DNA of 49,837 nucleotides from JBDRHL01 sp043816955 (GTDB lineage: Bacteria > Planctomycetota > Phycisphaerae > Sedimentisphaerales > CAYZTY01): positions 1-49,837 of the forward strand of contig JBDRHL010000054.1 of the NCBI GenBank assembly GCA_043816955.1, read 5' to 3'. Below the pieces are notes generated by a model, which did no database searches, was not told where the DNA came from, and was given only the letters and a program-made list of their open reading frames with translations. Shown here piece by piece: positions 1 to 8,225 of this stretch. The first letter of the stretch is position 1. Each line of letters opens with the position of its first letter. The position numbers were made by a program, and so were the translations under genes.

Positions 1-465
1 ACCGTAACCAAGATTGTACCTGTTGCCAAGTCGTATGGCGATATTCTGGCAGGCGAATTCATATGCCATGCCGAACTGTCCTTCTTCGAGGGCCTGCGGA
101 ACATACTCGCTTGTCTGGCCGATAAGAGCAAGCTCAAAGTCGTGGATAGCGGTTGCGCCGTTTCCGGCAACGAGAGTGACAATGCTGCGTCTGACAAGGT
201 CGATGAGCAGGGGGCCCAGGCCGTTTTTTATCAGGTGCGCGCCGGTGAAGAAGATAACGGGTTTGCCGGTTTTGGCTGATTCGACAATGGCTGCGGCTAC
301 TTCGCTGATTTTTTCGGCGGTTGGCGACGGGGCATGGTAATCTGTGTTGAGGACGTCATCAGGAGTTACAAGGTCTTCGAGTTTGACCTTATTGATGCGT
401 GAACTTATCGGATAGGTTTTGATAGAACGAGGGTTGAAGATATTATACTTTCCTTCGTACTTCAT
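1..465 (-). CDS. Deoxyhypusine-synthase-like conserved protein (C-terminus cut by window edge)
   Basis: This is the N-terminal 155 codons of a gene that runs off the left edge, starting at an ATG at 465. The start reads MKYEGKYNIFNPRS. A central block (GAHLIKNGLGPLLIDL, then GNGATAIHDFELALIG and QTSE) resembles, from memory, a conserved planctomycete family distantly related to deoxyhypusine synthase. That enzyme uses NAD and spermidine on eIF5A, which bacteria lack, so the bacterial relatives act on something else and the substrate cannot be named. It is separated from the next upstream gene by a minus-strand terminator at 549-577, so it is probably its own transcription unit. The family call is tentative; the reading frame itself is clear, being uninterrupted with a G/C-rich third codon position. 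Confidence 0.5.
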   Translation of the reverse strand, partial: MKYEGKYNIFNPRSIKTYPISSRINKVKLEDLVTPDDVLNTDYHAPSPTAEKISEVAAAIVESAKTGKPVIFFTGAHLIKNGLGPLLIDLVRRSIVTLVAGNGATAIHDFELALIGQTSEYVPQALEEGQFGMAYEFACQNIAIRLGNRYNLGYG

Positions 466-548
466 TGTAGCTGCCCTGTCTGTGCTATGAGTGATTTCTG
501 GTCTTGTCCGATGTTAACAGCCAAATTTGATTCCTGACAAAAGAGTAA

Positions 549-577
549 CAAAAATTGCAGATAAGGCTATTCTGCAA
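549..577 (-). terminator. Rho-independent terminator
   Basis: On the minus strand a 7-bp stem (TTGCAGA / TCTGCAA, plus-strand positions 555-561 and 571-577) with a 9-nt loop is followed directly by TTTTTG. It sits 120 bp past the stop of the beta-helix gene and before the next gene, so it separates the two transcription units. Confidence 0.65.
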
Positions 578-696
578 TAATCACGGAGAAAATGCAAGTA
601 GTTTTGTGTAAACGACGGGTTCCGAAAACTATTGACCGAGTTTTTTCACCGATCATCACTGTGTACCGGATTTATTCCAAACCCACTTGAAGATTT

Positions 697-1644
697 TCAA
701 GCTTTTGACGGATCGTAGAGGCTTCTTTCAATAATGCCGTGTTCGAGAGGCTTGTTCTTAAGTATTTCGTTTGGTCCGTAAAAGCCTTTTGTGATACGTG
801 TAAGTGAATAAGTGATTGTATATGGCTTGAGGAAGGTTGCCGGGTCGGAGACGCTGTTGCAGCCGCACTGGCTGAAGTCGCCCATGCAGATACCCATTTT
901 AGGCTTGCCCAGATCATAGCTTTTGCCATCACAATTTACTATGATTGGTTTTCTCTTGTCGGAGTCAACCAGGCCGGCAAAGATCCCCACGTTTGCCGAA
1001 GTTGCCTGATTGCCGAAGTGGGTCATATAACCGCACAGCGAATCGCCGAGATATGAAGGATGCGGGAAGTTTGCCTTGTCCATGAGTACGGAGTTTTTGA
1101 TTTCGCCTCGGATGATGCAGCCGTTGCCGAGGATTACGTCTCCGCGAAGATAGGCGCCCTGACGAATTTCGGTATCACTTCCGACGATGATTGGTCCTTT
1201 AAGGCCGACGCAAGGCTCGACAGTGGTTTTCGGGCCGAGGAAGATATTTGCCTTGTCGAGATAGACATCGGCGCCGATGAGCTTTGCGCCGGCGGCAAGA
1301 TAAATCGTGCAGCAGGTGTCGGGTTTTGAAGAACCTATGACCCTGGCGGGTTCGAAAACCGCGCCGTTTTCAAGAAGGACTTCAAAACTGCCTATGGTGT
1401 GGGCGGGTTTTGGTGTTTGGTTTTTATAGACTTTAGCAGCGGATCGCCTGGAGGCGATGGTGTCTGCGAGCCATTTTGTGGCGTATTTGTTTATAGCGAG
1501 TATCGCGCTGTAGACCGAGTTGGTCTGGTCGAACAGGGGCTTGTGCTCGAAAGGGTGTGCTTCGAAGTCAAAATAGGTTTCAGCCCTGAGGTCCGTAGGT
1601 ACATCTTTTTTGTCGAGGTCTCTGAGTTTTATTACTTCCTGCAT
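697..1644 (-). CDS. Left-handed beta-helix (hexapeptide repeat) acyltransferase/nucleotidyltransferase-like protein
   Basis: The 315-residue product has its middle (about residues 95-240) built of hexapeptide-type turns such as IYLAAGAKLIGADVYLDK, IIVGSDTEI and LRGDVILGNGCIIRGEI. This is the pattern of left-handed beta-helix transferases like the C-terminal half of GlmU. A Cys-rich segment (CMGDFSQCGCNS) follows. No N-terminal nucleotidyltransferase signature is visible, so it is not a full GlmU, and the sugar or acyl donor cannot be told. The start is taken at the ATG at 1644 (MQEVIKL) because AAGGA lies 7 nt upstream; the frame opens 30 nt earlier without a ribosome site. It lies 35 bp downstream of the inositol-phosphatase-like gene on the same strand, suggesting co-transcription and a sugar-phosphate theme. 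Confidence 0.7.
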   Translation of the reverse strand: MQEVIKLRDLDKKDVPTDLRAETYFDFEAHPFEHKPLFDQTNSVYSAILAINKYATKWLADTIASRRSAAKVYKNQTPKPAHTIGSFEVLLENGAVFEPARVIGSSKPDTCCTIYLAAGAKLIGADVYLDKANIFLGPKTTVEPCVGLKGPIIVGSDTEIRQGAYLRGDVILGNGCIIRGEIKNSVLMDKANFPHPSYLGDSLCGYMTHFGNQATSANVGIFAGLVDSDKRKPIIVNCDGKSYDLGKPKMGICMGDFSQCGCNSVSDPATFLKPYTITYSLTRITKGFYGPNEILKNKPLEHGIIERSLYDPSKA

Positions 1645-1679
1645 TTTTTGTTCCTTGTATATTCGAGTTAACAAACGAT

Positions 1680-2618
1680 TTACTTAATTTTCTTTTTGCA
1701 ATCTGCGACGGCCTGGAGGATTTTGTCGTGCAGTGTCTGATTAGTGGAGGCGACTACATCCCATACGGTTTCCTCGTCAGGGACAAATTTAACTTCGTTG
1801 CCGTTGAAGTCTGTAACGACGGTGCCGGCCTGCTGGGCGATGTAGATACCGCTGAAAACATCGACGAAAGGCTGTTTGCGGGCGAAGTAGCAATCGATTT
1901 TTCCCTCCGCTACATCTACAAAGCCGTATGGCCCGCCGTTTGGATTGATGAATTTGAATGGCGCCAGGAGGTCACGGTATTCATCGACCAGAGGCATGAG
2001 GAATTTGGCGGGTTTCATGGCGTAGGATTCGATGCTTGCGCCTTTCGTATCGGTAACGTCAGGCCTGCCCATCTGCTGACGGTACTCTTTGTTTAGTTTT
2101 GCCTGGTGCTCAATGCCTTCACCTGCAAGATTACCAATATATGCACCGGATTCATTTGCCCAAGCCACTATCTTGGGGAAAGAATCCACTACTGCACAGC
2201 AGGCAGCCGTGCAGTCCTGTCTGTAAAGAGCCAGGCTTGTGTACCAGAAGGCGGGTATGCCGTGCTTGAAAAGGTAACTGCCGTCAAAGGGATCGCATAC
2301 AACGTAGTATTTTTCTCCATCGGCGTCGGGGTTTATTTCAACGGTTCCGGCTTCCTCGGAAAGAAAGAGGAACGGCGTGCCTTTTTCCTGGAGTCTTTTG
2401 AAGTAGCCGTTTTCGGTATCTTTATCGACTTTGAGGATGTCCGGGTCCCAGTTTTTGTACTCTCCGATTCGCTTTTCAACAGTTTCCCAGCCGACGTTTT
2501 CATCGCTGAGCCTTTTTATGGTATCATTGGCTTCAGCGACACAAGCGAGGTTAAAGGCGGTTAATTCGCCCAGAGATTTCCAGGTTCGAAGTCTTTTGGC
2601 AAACAGTTCGTCCTGCAT
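1680..2618 (-). CDS. Inositol monophosphatase family protein
   Basis: The protein has 312 residues. The family metal-binding motifs are visible: an acidic pair in LSEEAG (about residues 87-91), DPFDGS (about 109-114, the DPxDGT motif carrying two metal-binding aspartates) and a C-terminal VDVFSGIYIAQQAG block matching the third metal site. Family members hydrolyse phosphomonoesters such as inositol phosphate, fructose-1,6-bisphosphate or 3'-phosphoadenosine 5'-phosphate with Mg2+; which one applies here is unknown. The start is the ATG at 2618, 8 nt after GGAGGT; the open frame extends to 2747, but a strong promoter at 2674-2701 lies inside that extension. It is the first gene of a two-gene unit with the beta-helix protein. 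The insert between motifs (residues about 92-108) is slightly longer than usual. Confidence 0.85.
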   Translation of the reverse strand: MQDELFAKRLRTWKSLGELTAFNLACVAEANDTIKRLSDENVGWETVEKRIGEYKNWDPDILKVDKDTENGYFKRLQEKGTPFLFLSEEAGTVEINPDADGEKYYVVCDPFDGSYLFKHGIPAFWYTSLALYRQDCTAACCAVVDSFPKIVAWANESGAYIGNLAGEGIEHQAKLNKEYRQQMGRPDVTDTKGASIESYAMKPAKFLMPLVDEYRDLLAPFKFINPNGGPYGFVDVAEGKIDCYFARKQPFVDVFSGIYIAQQAGTVVTDFNGNEVKFVPDEETVWDVVASTNQTLHDKILQAVADCKKKIK

Positions 2619-2673
2619 AATCGTGTACCTCCGATTTATTGTGATTTTTTCAATAATTGACGACAGGGGTGGT

Positions 2674-2701
2674 ATAATAACAAATTCTGACGAAGTGTCA
2701 A
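2674..2701 (-). promoter_or_regulatory. Sigma-70-type promoter for the inositol-phosphatase-like gene
   Basis: On the minus strand TTGACA (2701-2696) is followed after 16 nt by TATTAT (2679-2674), one base from consensus. Transcription would start near 2667, giving a leader of about 50 nt that contains the GGAGGT site. The rest of the 311-bp divergent gap (2619-2929) shows no gene and no clear plus-strand promoter. Confidence 0.65.
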
Positions 2702-2929
2702 GAAGTTGGCGAGAAAATGGTTTTTCAGACGGCAGAATCTGACTCATTTATAAACCTTGGGGTGTCTGCTAACCGGAGAGTATGGCGATTATGAAACTGT
2801 TTTCGACTAACTTATATGGATTGTTGCGCAGATGCGGGTGGAATTGACAACGACGCTTTTATTGGTTAAGCTTTGCGGGCGAATATCACAGGCAAGATGG
2901 TTGTTTGAGTGGAGTTGTCAGAGGGATCC

Positions 2930-4582
2930 ATGAAAGTTCTGGCAGGCACACATCGTAACGTTATTGTTGTAATTGCTATTACCGTTGTGTGTTTGATCCC
3001 GTTTGTAAATAAAGCTTTTCATATTGACGACCCGCTATTTATCTGGTCTGCGAAACATATCCTTCAGGCTCCCGCTGATTTCTATGGGTTTAATGTAAAT
3101 TGGTATTATAGTCCCATGCCGGTGTCGGATATCGCGAAGAACCCGCCGCTGGCGTGTTACTATACCGCTCTTGTGGGGTGGCTGTTCGGTTTCAGTGAGG
3201 CAGCAATACATCTGGGTTTTCTGTTCTGGGCGGCAGCAGCGGCGGCGGGAATTTATTATCTTTCCGCAGAGTTTTGCCCGAGGCCTTTGCTTGCCGCACT
3301 TGCCGGTATATTAACACCGGTGTTTATCCTTTCAGCAACGACGGCTATGTGTGATGTGATGATGCTGGCGCTGTGGGTCTGGTCGATGTTCCTGTGGATC
3401 CGCGGGATAGAAAGGGAAAACCGGCTTATGCTAACCGCGGCCAGCATACTTGCCGCGGCTTGCGCTCTTACCAAGTATTACGGCATCTGCCTGCTGCCGT
3501 TACTTGCGCTATGCCCGCTTTGGCAGAAGCGCCGAGCCGGGATGTGGCTTGTTTATTTCCTGGTGCCTCTGTTTATTCTTGCCTGCTATCAGTGGTACAC
3601 TTTTGCTCGTTATGGAAGAGGCTTGCTCCTGGATGCTGCTGCATACGCTATGAGATTCCAGGGGTTGGGGAATAGGCAGGGTAAACAGTTAATAACGGGA
3701 CTGAGTTTTACAGGCGGATGTGTATTTGTTGTGTTTTTCTACATGCCGTTTCTATGGTCCCGCAGGACGTGTATCGGCTGGATGGTTGTTATTGTAATAC
3801 TGATTAAGCTCCTGCTATGCCTCCAGAGGATTCATGGTATAGACATACATAGCGGCGGCCAGATACGCTGGTTACTTGTCATTCAACTTGCAGTTTTTGT
3901 TACCGGCGGCTTAAGCATTGTGGCACTTGCCTGCGTTGAACTGTGTGAAAGAAGGGATGCTCAGAGTGTTCTGCTTTTTCTATGGGTTGGAGGGACTTTT
4001 GTTTTTGCCTCTTTTGTCAACTGGACAGTTAGCGGGCGCAGCATACTGCCAATGGCGCCTGCTGTCGGGATTCTTCTAGCCAGGCGAATTGACGAGCATT
4101 TTGCGGGTATAAGGGTGCTAAAGAGAGGCAGGATTATTTACCCGTTAATTCCCGCTGCTGCTCTTGCGCTGATGGTCAGCTATGCTGATTACAGATTAGC
4201 AAACAGCGTTCGGTGCGCAGCAGCGCAAATCCATAAACAATTCGCGGCAACTGACAGAACATTGTGGTTTCAAGGGCACTGGGGTTTTCAATATTACATG
4301 GAAGAAGCAGGTGCAAAGGCGTTAAACAGAGCAGGGACGGACCTGGGCCTCAGTGATCTTATTATCATTCCATTGAACAATACGAATATATATTCGATGC
4401 CGCAGGATGTATTTGAGGTAAGACAAACTCTGAACTTATCGCCTTACCGGTTTGTTACAACCATGAGTATCCGGACCGGCTCGGGCTTTTACGCCGACAT
4501 CTTCGGCCCTTTGCCTTTTGCGCTCAACACAGGGCATAACGAAACATTCCTAATTACGGGTATACGAAAACAGCATCGCTGA
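2930..4582 (+). CDS. Membrane glycosyltransferase, GT39/ArnT (PMT_2-like) family
   Basis: This 550-residue, very hydrophobic protein has roughly ten or more membrane segments. The first loop after helix 1 holds an Asp pair (HIDDPLF, residues 31-37), and a PPLACYY segment follows, as in the GT-C fold enzymes of the PMT/ArnT group, which move sugars or mannose from a lipid-phosphate carrier to lipids or proteins outside the membrane. A short extracytoplasmic domain (about residues 410-550) closes the protein. The start is the ATG at 2930 after GAGGG; a GTG seven codons earlier also opens the frame. It stands alone, divergent from the phosphatase and followed by 255 bp without a gene. The acceptor is unknown. 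Family assignment rests on topology and the DD motif only. Confidence 0.7.
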   Translation: MKVLAGTHRNVIVVIAITVVCLIPFVNKAFHIDDPLFIWSAKHILQAPADFYGFNVNWYYSPMPVSDIAKNPPLACYYTALVGWLFGFSEAAIHLGFLFWAAAAAAGIYYLSAEFCPRPLLAALAGILTPVFILSATTAMCDVMMLALWVWSMFLWIRGIERENRLMLTAASILAAACALTKYYGICLLPLLALCPLWQKRRAGMWLVYFLVPLFILACYQWYTFARYGRGLLLDAAAYAMRFQGLGNRQGKQLITGLSFTGGCVFVVFFYMPFLWSRRTCIGWMVVIVILIKLLLCLQRIHGIDIHSGGQIRWLLVIQLAVFVTGGLSIVALACVELCERRDAQSVLLFLWVGGTFVFASFVNWTVSGRSILPMAPAVGILLARRIDEHFAGIRVLKRGRIIYPLIPAAALALMVSYADYRLANSVRCAAAQIHKQFAATDRTLWFQGHWGFQYYMEEAGAKALNRAGTDLGLSDLIIIPLNNTNIYSMPQDVFEVRQTLNLSPYRFVTTMSIRTGSGFYADIFGPLPFALNTGHNETFLITGIRKQHR

Positions 4583-4837
4583 TCAGGTTACATCCGGCGC
4601 AGCGGCTCTATCCAGCGGCAGAAATTATCGGACCGCAGCAATTGCTATTATGTGTGAAATCGGGGTTTTTAACATTATCCGCGGTATTTGTCAGCATTTC
4701 AAATTCTCTCAGTTGTGCTTTCGAACAACTCTGCCGATAGATTATTTATCGAGCAAGATAGAATAACTATGAAAAATAAATAATCCGGCGGCTAAGTGTT
4801 GCTGATGCCGCTGAAAAAAGAAAACCGGAGGGCCAGC

Positions 4838-5284
4838 ATGTATACCGAAAGAACAAGTTTCCTGAAAACCGATTATGATGAAAAAATATTTGACTGGGCA
4901 GATGTTACAACGCGCCTTGGCGATGATGATATTGTCATACGTATCGTGCAGTGTTTTCTGGTAGATACGCCTGGGCGGCTGGAGCAGTTGAGCCGGGCAG
5001 TACATGACAAAGATAGCAAAAACATCGAAACACATTCTCACTCTTTGAAAGGCGCTGCAGCGACAATTGGCGCATCTGCACTTGCTGAAGCAGCATTTGC
5101 ACTTGAAAGCATGGTAACCAGGAATGACTTTACTGAAGCCGAGGCGGCTTTGGGTCAAATCAAGGAGAAGTTTGAAGAGTTAACCGCGCTGCTTAGCAGG
5201 CCGGACTGGGTGGAGGTGGTTAAACGTCAGGAAGAACAGGAAAACAGTTATGACAATGAAGAGCCCCGGCAGGAGAGTGATTGA
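4838..5284 (+). CDS. Hpt (histidine phosphotransfer) domain protein
   Basis: This 148-residue all-helical protein carries the Hpt signature HSHSLKGAAATIGA; the phosphorylatable histidine should be His68 (in HSLKG). Hpt proteins relay phosphoryl groups between receiver domains. The ATG at 4838 is chosen because GGAGGG lies 5 nt upstream; the frame is open from 4796. Its stop overlaps the TTG start of the downstream receiver-kinase gene (TTGA), so the two are translationally coupled and probably work together. The tail beyond the Hpt domain (from about residue 125) is charged and looks unstructured. No DNA-binding output protein lies nearby, so the final target is elsewhere. Confidence 0.9.
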   Translation: MYTERTSFLKTDYDEKIFDWADVTTRLGDDDIVIRIVQCFLVDTPGRLEQLSRAVHDKDSKNIETHSHSLKGAAATIGASALAEAAFALESMVTRNDFTEAEAALGQIKEKFEELTALLSRPDWVEVVKRQEEQENSYDNEEPRQESD

Positions 5285-6642
5285 TCGCGCACTGTTATCA
5301 GGATAAGCCAAAACATCTGAGAAGAAACCATTTTCTGCAAGAAAAGTTATTCGAAACGTTTATGGGCCAAAACGACGAAAAAATCAAAGTTTTAATCGCT
5401 GAGGATGATGCAACCTGCCGGATGGCACTTGAAGCCATCCTGGAGCAGTGGGGTTACGATGTTATCATAGCCGAAGACGGACAGAAGGCATGGCAAGAGC
5501 TTCAAGAACCCGATATGCCTCGTGTGGTTATTCTTGACTGGGTGATGCCGGAGATGAACGGGCTGGAGCTGTGCGAGAAGATACGCAGCCAGACCGGTCT
5601 GCCCTATATCTATGTAATTTTACTTACCTGCAGAAAACGCAAAGATGACGTAATCAAAGCTCTTGAAAGCGGCGCCGATGATTATATTTTAAAACCATTC
5701 AATAAAGAAGACTTAAAGAAACGTATAGATCAGGCGGTCAAACGGACATTCACTAAAGACGGGGCAAGTTATCGAACCGGCGGCAGGAACAAAGAGGAAG
5801 TAATAGAGCGTTATGAAAACGAGATGATCAAAGCCGCGAGGGAAACGGCGCTGCGGCAATTTCATACAAACCGGATAACAGAACTTGGGCGATTGTCAGC
5901 AGGAATCGCGCACGAGATCAGCAACCCGATCAGCTACATTCTCGGCAATGCACAAAATCTCGAAATATACTGGCAGGAAGCAGAAGCCCTGCTTTTGCGA
6001 AACATTCGATGTCAAGACATGAAGAAGGTAGATCAGATTCGAGAGAAGGTGCGCAATAATCTGGAGAGCATCCAGAGCGGAGTGGAGCGTATCGTCCGTA
6101 TTATCAACGGCCTAAAGGCCTTTGCCAGTTACGGCAAAGACGAGCACCGCTACTGCCATATAAACAGATGTGTTCAACATTCGCTTGATCTGTGCAGCAG
6201 AACTATACAATATCTCAATATTGAGACAAGATTGGCAGAGAATCTGCCTTTAGTGAAGGGAGATCCTGTTCAGATTGAACAGGTGATTATTAACCTGATC
6301 GCAAACGCAGCAGATGCAATGGAAAAAAGTGAAACCCGCCGGCTGACGATTGAAACGGCAAGTACAGATGACAGTGTAACTGTAGTAGTCAGTGATACGG
6401 GGCCGGGTATAGCAGAAGCAGACTTCAGCAATATCTGGAAGCCGTTCTTTACAACAAAAGCGGTCGGAAGAGGGACAGGACTGGGTTTAGCGACTGCAAA
6501 AAAAATCATGGAAAGCCACGATGGTCAAATCGACGCTCGCAACAGGACCGAGGGGGGGGCCGAGTTTACCATCAAGTTTCCGATATCGCAATGTGAAGTC
6601 GCCGCAGCCGGTGCCGGCATATACGATAGATGTACACCATGA
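5281..6642 (+). CDS. Response-regulator receiver fused to histidine kinase
   Basis: The 453-residue protein is soluble, with no membrane segment. Domain order: receiver domain about residues 34-155 (acidic pocket EDD 41-43, phospho-acceptor Asp86 in LDWVMPE, Lys138 in LKPF); helical linker; HisKA with the H-box GRLSAGIAHEISNP (His211); HATPase with N-box IINLIANAADAM (336-347), G1 DTGPGI (372-377) and GTGLGLATAKKI (398-409). Such 'REC-HK' proteins receive phosphate at the N-terminus and signal through the kinase. The coordinates use a TTG start at 5281 with AGGAGA upstream, coupled to the Hpt stop; an ATG at 5362 (MGQNDEKIKVL), just before the receiver domain, is an equally plausible start. 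With the Hpt gene it forms a relay module lacking both sensor and output domains. Confidence 0.92.
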   Translation: MIAHCYQDKPKHLRRNHFLQEKLFETFMGQNDEKIKVLIAEDDATCRMALEAILEQWGYDVIIAEDGQKAWQELQEPDMPRVVILDWVMPEMNGLELCEKIRSQTGLPYIYVILLTCRKRKDDVIKALESGADDYILKPFNKEDLKKRIDQAVKRTFTKDGASYRTGGRNKEEVIERYENEMIKAARETALRQFHTNRITELGRLSAGIAHEISNPISYILGNAQNLEIYWQEAEALLLRNIRCQDMKKVDQIREKVRNNLESIQSGVERIVRIINGLKAFASYGKDEHRYCHINRCVQHSLDLCSRTIQYLNIETRLAENLPLVKGDPVQIEQVIINLIANAADAMEKSETRRLTIETASTDDSVTVVVSDTGPGIAEADFSNIWKPFFTTKAVGRGTGLGLATAKKIMESHDGQIDARNRTEGGAEFTIKFPISQCEVAAAGAGIYDRCTP

Positions 6643-6684
6643 CAAAATTGCATGGGACTATATGACAAAGCTCCCGTTGATTGC

Positions 6685-7698
6685 TCAATTGGTTATCCGC
6701 AGTACTCCTGCTGCCTTAAGCCTGCCCTGCTTAAGCATTAAAAGTGCCTTATTTGCCTCTGTGAAGGGAAATTCCTGAACCTCCGAGTTAATGGGAATCT
6801 GTGCAGCTATCGGCAGGAACTCTGCTGCATCGTTACGGGTTACATTGGCAACAGTTTTAATTTCTTTTTCATGCCAGAGGTCCTCTGTGTAGTCCAGTTG
6901 CGGTATCGGGGTTTCCTTGCGGATTGTGTTGATGACCAATCTGCCGCCGGGGGCAAGTTTTCGCAACGCTGCTTTGACCGATTCGCCGGCCGGCGTGAAG
7001 TCTATGGCCCGATCAAGCATAGAAGGCGGGTGCTGGTCACAAGAGCCGGTCCAGGAGGCGCCAAGGCGTTGAGCTAATTGGCGATGATGCTCGCTCCTGG
7101 TGAACACAAAAACTTCGGTGCGGGGGAATTTGTGCCTGATAATCTGTATTACGATGTGGGCAGAAGCTCCGAATCCGAACAGGCCTATCACCTGCCCGTC
7201 GCGCAAGCCTGCCAGTTTCAATGCCCTGTATCCGATAACGCCTGCGCAGAGAAGCGGTGCAGCCTGTACATCAGAAAATTCCGAGGGGACAGGATGAGCA
7301 TAATTCTGGCCGATTACCATGTACTCGGCATAGCCGCCGTGGGCATCTTTGCCTGTCCATTTTGCATCGGGACACAGGTTCTCCCGGCTGCAGGTGCAGA
7401 ATTTACACGTTCCGCAGCTTGAGTATAACCATGTAACACCGACTCGATCGCCCAGCCTGAATTTGTTTGCGCCGGTTCCTAATCCAGCCACGGTGCCTAC
7501 TGCCTGATGGCCGAGCACAATGGGGACCCTGCCGAGCGCAAGTCTGCCCTCGATTTCGTCAAGTTCGGTATGGCACAATCCACAGACTGATACCCTGATA
7601 AGAATCTGGCCTTGTTTTGGTTCCGGATCGGGCAGGTTGGTTAGAGTGAGGGGTTTATTTTCTATCGGTGCAATATCGCGCAGCAGAACAGCTTTCAT
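6685..7698 (-). CDS. Zinc-dependent alcohol dehydrogenase (MDR family)
   Basis: The 337-residue length is typical for the family. The catalytic zinc site is visible as CGLCHTE (Cys42, His43) and GHQAVG (His64); the usual GHE is GHQ here. A structural zinc lobe has four cysteines at 95, 98, 101 and 109 (SCGTCKFC...ENLC). The Rossmann motif is GLFGFGASAH, resembling the 'GxGxxAH' subgroup that oxidises primary alcohols or aldehydes with NAD(P). Its ATG overlaps the stop of the macro-domain gene by one base (TAATG), so translation is coupled. It ends 42 bp from the convergent kinase gene with no clear terminator between. Substrate unknown. Confidence 0.9.
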   Translation of the reverse strand: MKAVLLRDIAPIENKPLTLTNLPDPEPKQGQILIRVSVCGLCHTELDEIEGRLALGRVPIVLGHQAVGTVAGLGTGANKFRLGDRVGVTWLYSSCGTCKFCTCSRENLCPDAKWTGKDAHGGYAEYMVIGQNYAHPVPSEFSDVQAAPLLCAGVIGYRALKLAGLRDGQVIGLFGFGASAHIVIQIIRHKFPRTEVFVFTRSEHHRQLAQRLGASWTGSCDQHPPSMLDRAIDFTPAGESVKAALRKLAPGGRLVINTIRKETPIPQLDYTEDLWHEKEIKTVANVTRNDAAEFLPIAAQIPINSEVQEFPFTEANKALLMLKQGRLKAAGVLRITN

Positions 7699-8225
7699 TA
7701 TTCTGTTTCCTCTTTTAGCTGCCTGGCGAAGACCTCATAACTATCATGCCCGAAGAGGCAAAACACTACCCGAGTCAAACAGGTTTGTTTTGCGAGATAA
7801 TCAATCGTCGTTCGCAGCATGATCTTTGCGCATCTGTCGATCGGGTAGCCGAAGATGCCTGTGCTTACGGCACAAAAGGCAATCGATGCCAGGTGGTTCT
7901 TGTCCGCGACTTTCAGCGAATTGAGCGCAGCGTTCCGTAGTTTGTTGTCTTCATCCCCTTCGCCCATTCGCGGGCCTACAGCGTGGATAACATATTTTGC
8001 TTTGAGTTTTCCTCCGGTAGTAATAACCGCACCACCAACAAAGGTTCCGCCGATCCTGTCGCACTGATCCTGTATTGAGGGACCGCCTTTTTTGCGGATG
8101 GCACCAGCTACACCGCCGCCCATCACAAGCTGAGCGTTAGCCGCGTTCACAATGGCATCGGTATCCTGCTCGGTGATATCGCCTTGCACCAGTTCCAGCA
8201 GAGAATTGTTAATCCTTACCTGCAT
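7698..8225 (-). CDS. Macro domain protein (ADP-ribose binding/O-acetyl-ADP-ribose deacetylase type)
   Basis: This 175-residue single-domain protein shows the MacroD-type signature: QGDITEQDTDAIVNAAN near the N-terminus, MGGGVAGAI for the diphosphate loop, and STGIFGYPID near the C-terminus. Family members bind ADP-ribose and remove it, or its O-acetyl ester, from proteins or metabolites. The start ATG at 8225 has AAGG 8 nt upstream and lies within the last codons of the upstream secreted-protein gene (17-bp overlap). The downstream alcohol dehydrogenase overlaps by one base. Why an ADP-ribose enzyme sits between a secreted protein and a dehydrogenase is not evident. Confidence 0.93.
   Translation of the reverse strand: MQVRINNSLLELVQGDITEQDTDAIVNAANAQLVMGGGVAGAIRKKGGPSIQDQCDRIGGTFVGGAVITTGGKLKAKYVIHAVGPRMGEGDEDNKLRNAALNSLKVADKNHLASIAFCAVSTGIFGYPIDRCAKIMLRTTIDYLAKQTCLTRVVFCLFGHDSYEVFARQLKEETE

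Noticed and set aside
2619..2747. N-terminal extension of the inositol-phosphatase-like protein
   Set aside because: The extension contains the promoter at 2674-2701 and lacks a ribosome site, while ATG 2618 has GGAGGT.
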